This document shows positions 4,733 through 7,775 of a DNA stretch of 7,775 bases, in pieces. The stretch comes from Acidobacteriota bacterium. GTDB lineage: Bacteria; Acidobacteriota; Terriglobia; Terriglobales; Acidobacteriaceae. Location of the stretch: contig JAJYZK010000135.1 of the NCBI GenBank assembly GCA_021799945.1, positions 1 to 7,775 on the forward strand. Reading direction: 5' to 3'. The number at the start of each line of letters is the position of its first letter. Within the stretch, counting starts at the first letter, position 1. Made by a program: the position numbers and the translations under genes. Under the pieces are notes generated by a model, which was not told the origin of the DNA, made no database searches, and saw only the letters and a program-made list of their open reading frames with translations.

Positions 4733-6961
4733 TCAGCGCGCCGAAGATGGAGCGGCCGCGGCCGGCGCCGCCGGCTGGTCGGCCGGGCGCACCAGAAGCG
4801 CCTGCCGGGGAAAACTGAAGTCCCCGCCCGCATCGTCGATCACGTTCACCTGGCAGATGTAGAGACCGGGCGTGAGCTGGCCGAGAGGGATATCGAAGGC
4901 GAAGGAGATGGCGTCCCGCGCCGGCACATTCAGGCTGGTCGCCTGCACCAGGGGAGTCTCGAATACCTTTGCCGAGCCCCGCAGAAACTCAATGCTGGTG
5001 AGCACCTGCATCCCGCCGGGGTGGCCGCCCGCAGCGTTCGCCGCCGGTTTCCGGCCGCGGCCGGCTTGGCCCGGCGAAGGATCGTACATCTCGTAGAGCA
5101 GGTAGAGATGCTGGTCGGTGCGGAACAGATGCGCCACGTCCGGAACCAGGGTATAGCCGCCGCTGATCAGCGGGCTGGCGTCCCCTTTGGGGGCTCCGGC
5201 GATACGCTGGTTGGAGAGCACGATGGAACTGAGTTTTACCGGCTGTTTCTTGAAGTCGGGCAGGTCGATGTCGGTTTCAAACGAGCCCATGCGGCCGGTC
5301 AGATTCTCGCGGAGAACGAACTTCAAGCGATATTTGCCTGCGGGAAGGTTGAAGCTGGTGGTGTACTGGATGTTTTTCTCCGGGGCCTTTTGTGAGGGAT
5401 CGATGGCCAGCTTGACGGTCTGGCGGATGTCGGCTGCGTCCTGCCCCGCGGCGTTTTTTAGCTGGCCGATGATATCGAGGGTGGCTTTGCCGCGATCGCC
5501 GTTCTGAATGAATGGAATTTGCGATCCGGGAACGATCAGAGAGACGGGCACGACGAAGCGGAGCGGCCCCGAGGCTGCATCGGCGCGGAAGTAGTAGCTT
5601 TGCAGGTAGACTTCGAGGTCGGTGGCGGGCAGGTCGCTCTCCAGTTGCTCCTCTAACTGGCGTTCGCGGTCCTCTTTGGAGGAATGCCGGTAGTCGGCGG
5701 GGGCATAGTAGCCTGGCCTGTATTCCAGCCGGAGGCCGGGACGATTCACTTTAATGCTGAGCCGGCGATATCGCCCGTCCATGCGAAGGTCTGTGGAGCG
5801 GTAGCCGATTTCGTAATAGGCGGAGGTGTCGTTCTGGATCCGAGTAAAGGCGGGGGAGAAATCGTTGGAGTCAAAGAACGCCTTGCCTCCGGTATCCGAC
5901 GAAAGAGTCGCCATGACCTCCTGGGTATCGAAGTTCGAGGAGAAGTTGTTTTGCAGGGCCACGCCGTTGAAGGACGCGCTCCCTCGCAGGCTCCCGGTTG
6001 TCGTGTCGCCCAGCGGAGAGATGGCCTGCAGGCCGCGGGAATCCACCGAATAAATAGATAGGTTGGCCCGCACCGCCGCGTTCACGGCGGCATGCAGCGA
6101 GGCCTGATTTTCAATGCCGTCGCGCTGAATGCCGCCGGAAAAATAAAGCAGGGATTTTTTCTCGTCGATATAGTTCAGGGCGTGGGCAATGTCCTGAAAT
6201 GCGAACAGCTCGCGGTCCGTGTTGATGTCGTTGTGTTCCTCTTCGTCCGGGGTGAAGGAGGTGGCGTCCTCTATCTGATTGGTGGTGCTGGTGGCGCCCA
6301 GTCCGAATCCGGCGCCCTGGGTTCCGGAATAGCTGTTGACCGCCTGCAGCAGCAGGGGCTTGCTGGACGTGAAGTCCTGATCGAGCGAGAGGGTCTGGTC
6401 CAGGGATATCACGGAAACCAGGTCCGCAGGCTGCATCTGGCCCTGGATATAGTGGCGCGCCGCCTCCTGCGCCCGCTCCAGATCGTCCGGCTGCATGGAC
6501 GTCAGGTCGAAGAACAAAACGATCAGCCGGTGATTGCGCAGCTCCTGCGAAGTTGCGGCCCGGTTTATGGAACCCATGATGGCGGAAGGGGCGGCTGCGG
6601 GAGATTTGCCCGAGATGGTCGCCTCGTTCAGAGGCGCCGCTTGGTCCACGCTTTCAAAGTCGAAGCTGAGGATCTGTTGCGGTCTTCCGTTCTCCCGCAC
6701 GGAAAAGTCCCGGGCCGTGAGACCGCGGACGATCTCCCCCGTCTTCTTGTCGCGGACCACGACGTTGGTGAGCACCAGATTGCTGTTGACCTTGAGAGTG
6801 AAGGGGCTTCGACTGCCGGATTGAGGGACGTTGGGCGGTTGCGTTTGCGGATTGCCCTGCGCCGGCTGAGTTGGCGGAACTTGCTGCGCCGGGAACAGCG
6901 GCGCCGCCAGCAGGAGGGCGGCGCCCATGGCGATAGCCCGAAGTATGCCGGAGATTCTCAT
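4733..6961 (-). CDS. Secreted VWFA-related protein (acidobacterial type)
   Basis: The 742-residue product begins with a signal-peptide-like segment (MRISGILRAI, then a hydrophobic run to about residue 24, likely cleaved near PAQQ), followed by a Pro/Gln-rich linker (25-50). Residues 53-105 form a small beta domain ending in LTARDFSVRENGRPQQILSF. A VWA-like domain spans about 140-380: HRLIVLFFDLTSM (144-156) holds the metal-site region, KSLLYFSGGIQRDG (269-282) and LSIYSVDSRGL (301-311) follow, and YYEIGY with RPGYYAP (382-421) closes it. This arrangement matches the VWFA-related acidobacterial family (TIGR03436). The metal motif DLTSM departs from DxSxS at its last position. Residues 430-725 look like beta-rich domains I cannot name, and the tail is Ala/Pro-rich. 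It likely acts in the periplasm or at the cell surface, in protein interaction. It starts two bases after the receptor-like gene stops. Confidence 0.85.
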   Translation of the reverse strand: MRISGILRAIAMGAALLLAAPLFPAQQVPPTQPAQGNPQTQPPNVPQSGSRSPFTLKVNSNLVLTNVVVRDKKTGEIVRGLTARDFSVRENGRPQQILSFDFESVDQAAPLNEATISGKSPAAAPSAIMGSINRAATSQELRNHRLIVLFFDLTSMQPDDLERAQEAARHYIQGQMQPADLVSVISLDQTLSLDQDFTSSKPLLLQAVNSYSGTQGAGFGLGATSTTNQIEDATSFTPDEEEHNDINTDRELFAFQDIAHALNYIDEKKSLLYFSGGIQRDGIENQASLHAAVNAAVRANLSIYSVDSRGLQAISPLGDTTTGSLRGSASFNGVALQNNFSSNFDTQEVMATLSSDTGGKAFFDSNDFSPAFTRIQNDTSAYYEIGYRSTDLRMDGRYRRLSIKVNRPGLRLEYRPGYYAPADYRHSSKEDRERQLEEQLESDLPATDLEVYLQSYYFRADAASGPLRFVVPVSLIVPGSQIPFIQNGDRGKATLDIIGQLKNAAGQDAADIRQTVKLAIDPSQKAPEKNIQYTTSFNLPAGKYRLKFVLRENLTGRMGSFETDIDLPDFKKQPVKLSSIVLSNQRIAGAPKGDASPLISGGYTLVPDVAHLFRTDQHLYLLYEMYDPSPGQAGRGRKPAANAAGGHPGGMQVLTSIEFLRGSAKVFETPLVQATSLNVPARDAISFAFDIPLGQLTPGLYICQVNVIDDAGGDFSFPRQALLVRPADQPAAPAAAAPSSAR

Positions 6962-6963
6962 GG

Positions 6964-7775
6964 CTAATACCGGAAACGGGCGATGAAGGTGAACTGCCGC
7001 ATATTTGCGGTCGAAGTCACCTGGCCGTAGGTCGCCGATCCCAGGGTTGTGTCCACACCTGCATATTGGACGGTGTTGAAGATATTCGTGGATGTGGCGC
7101 GCATCTCGAAGGTGCGGGTCTCCGCGAAACGAACGGTTTTGGAGAGAGACATATTCACCGATACCGTCCCCGGCCCCGGCACGGAGAAGCGTGAAGCGGT
7201 TCCATAGACCTCCGCCGGGGGGGCGAAGGCCGCCGGGTTAAACCATTGCGTCAGCGTGCCGCCGGCGCGCAACGGAATGCCGCGGACGCGGTCGGGGCGC
7301 AACGATCCGGTGCTGCCCCGGGAAACGTCGTTGACCGCCGCGGCATACGCGGGCGTGAGGGGCTTCCCGGTGGCGAAGTCGTAGGTGCCGGAGACCGAAA
7401 GTCCGCTGGCGGCGCGGCCGGCCCAACCGGTGGTGAGAAGGTGGGTGTCCGGTCCGAAGGGCAGCTCATACAGAAATGTTCCATTGACTTGATGGCGGAT
7501 GTCGAAGCTCGAATTGGATTCCTCGGCCAGTGGGTTTTGCCAGTTTTGCACGACGGTGAGACCCGTGCCCCCGTTGCCGCCGATGGAGCTGGCGTCGTCG
7601 ATGCTGTGACTGTAGGTGTAGAAGGCGCTGAGGGCGATGCCGGAGTGAAGCCGCCGCTGCGCGCTGACGGTGAGCGCGTTGTAGTTGGAAAATGCGGTCG
7701 AGTCCTCATAATCGTAGAGAACTCCGCTCAGCGAAGCGGTGGCCGTTCTGCCCGGAGCGTCCACCATGTCCAGGT
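6964..7775 (-). CDS. TonB-dependent receptor / Oar-like outer-membrane protein, C-terminal part
   Basis: The last 270 or so residues of an outer-membrane beta-barrel are present; the N-terminal part (plug and any carboxypeptidase-regulatory-like domain) lies beyond the window edge, and the frame is still open at 7775. Alternating barrel strands include STAFSNYNALTVSAQRR, GIALSAFYTYSHSID, SFDIRHQVNGTFLYELPFG, GLSVSGTYDFATG and a final strand ending FIARFRY with a terminal aromatic, as required for barrel assembly. QWFNPAAFAPP and the RTFEMRATSTNIFNTVQY segment are characteristic of the large acidobacterial Oar-like receptor family. The substrate cannot be inferred. The stop codon TAG (6964-6966) is followed after two bases by the ATG of the VWFA gene, so the two form a tight, probably translationally coupled unit. 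Confidence 0.88.
   Translation of the reverse strand, partial: LDMVDAPGRTATASLSGVLYDYEDSTAFSNYNALTVSAQRRLHSGIALSAFYTYSHSIDDASSIGGNGGTGLTVVQNWQNPLAEESNSSFDIRHQVNGTFLYELPFGPDTHLLTTGWAGRAASGLSVSGTYDFATGKPLTPAYAAAVNDVSRGSTGSLRPDRVRGIPLRAGGTLTQWFNPAAFAPPAEVYGTASRFSVPGPGTVSVNMSLSKTVRFAETRTFEMRATSTNIFNTVQYAGVDTTLGSATYGQVTSTANMRQFTFIARFRY

Noticed and set aside
6092..6967. 291-codon plus-strand frame opposite the VWFA gene
   Set aside because: It is antisense to a recognised gene, with no domain or ribosome binding site of note.

Overview
The window is high-GC bacterial DNA that reads like a member of the Acidobacteriota (Terriglobia or Solibacter-like). Three things point there: a VWFA-related protein of the acidobacterial type, directly downstream of an Oar-like TonB-dependent receptor end; a polytopic membrane protein fused to a spermidine-synthase-like domain; and interspersed repeats with a core of the TGTCATCCTGAGC...GAAGGATCTG type, which is abundant in that phylum. 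The assignment is by recognition, not by a search.

Layout. Positions 1-84 (minus) hold the first 28 codons of an unidentified gene. A roughly 280-base divergent intergenic region with a perfect 12-bp palindrome separates it from a plus-strand gene (365-1465) for a galactose-mutarotase-fold, aldose-1-epimerase-like protein. A 134-bp MITE-like element with imperfect terminal inverted repeats starts one base after its stop codon. Everything further right is on the minus strand: the membrane/spermidine-synthase-like fusion (1745-3805); a gene-free stretch (3806-4134) with a 17-bp dyad, a perfect 14-bp tandem repeat and a GC-rich hairpin; a RidA-family protein (4135-4545); a short spacer carrying a second copy of the repeat core; the VWFA-related secreted protein (4733-6961); and the 3' end of the TonB-dependent receptor-like gene (6964 to the window edge).

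How the genes relate. The receptor-like gene and the VWFA gene are separated by two bases and are almost certainly co-transcribed and translationally coupled, so both envelope proteins probably belong to one unit. ridA lies 187 bases downstream on the same strand with its own good ribosome binding site, and may be read through or separately started. The fusion gene and the epimerase-like gene are convergent and separated by the MITE-like element. There are no RNA genes, CRISPR arrays, transposase genes or phage genes. I found no convincing undescribed multi-gene system. The most interesting items are the repeat elements, their effect on gene-start calling, and the unassigned C-terminal half of the VWFA protein.
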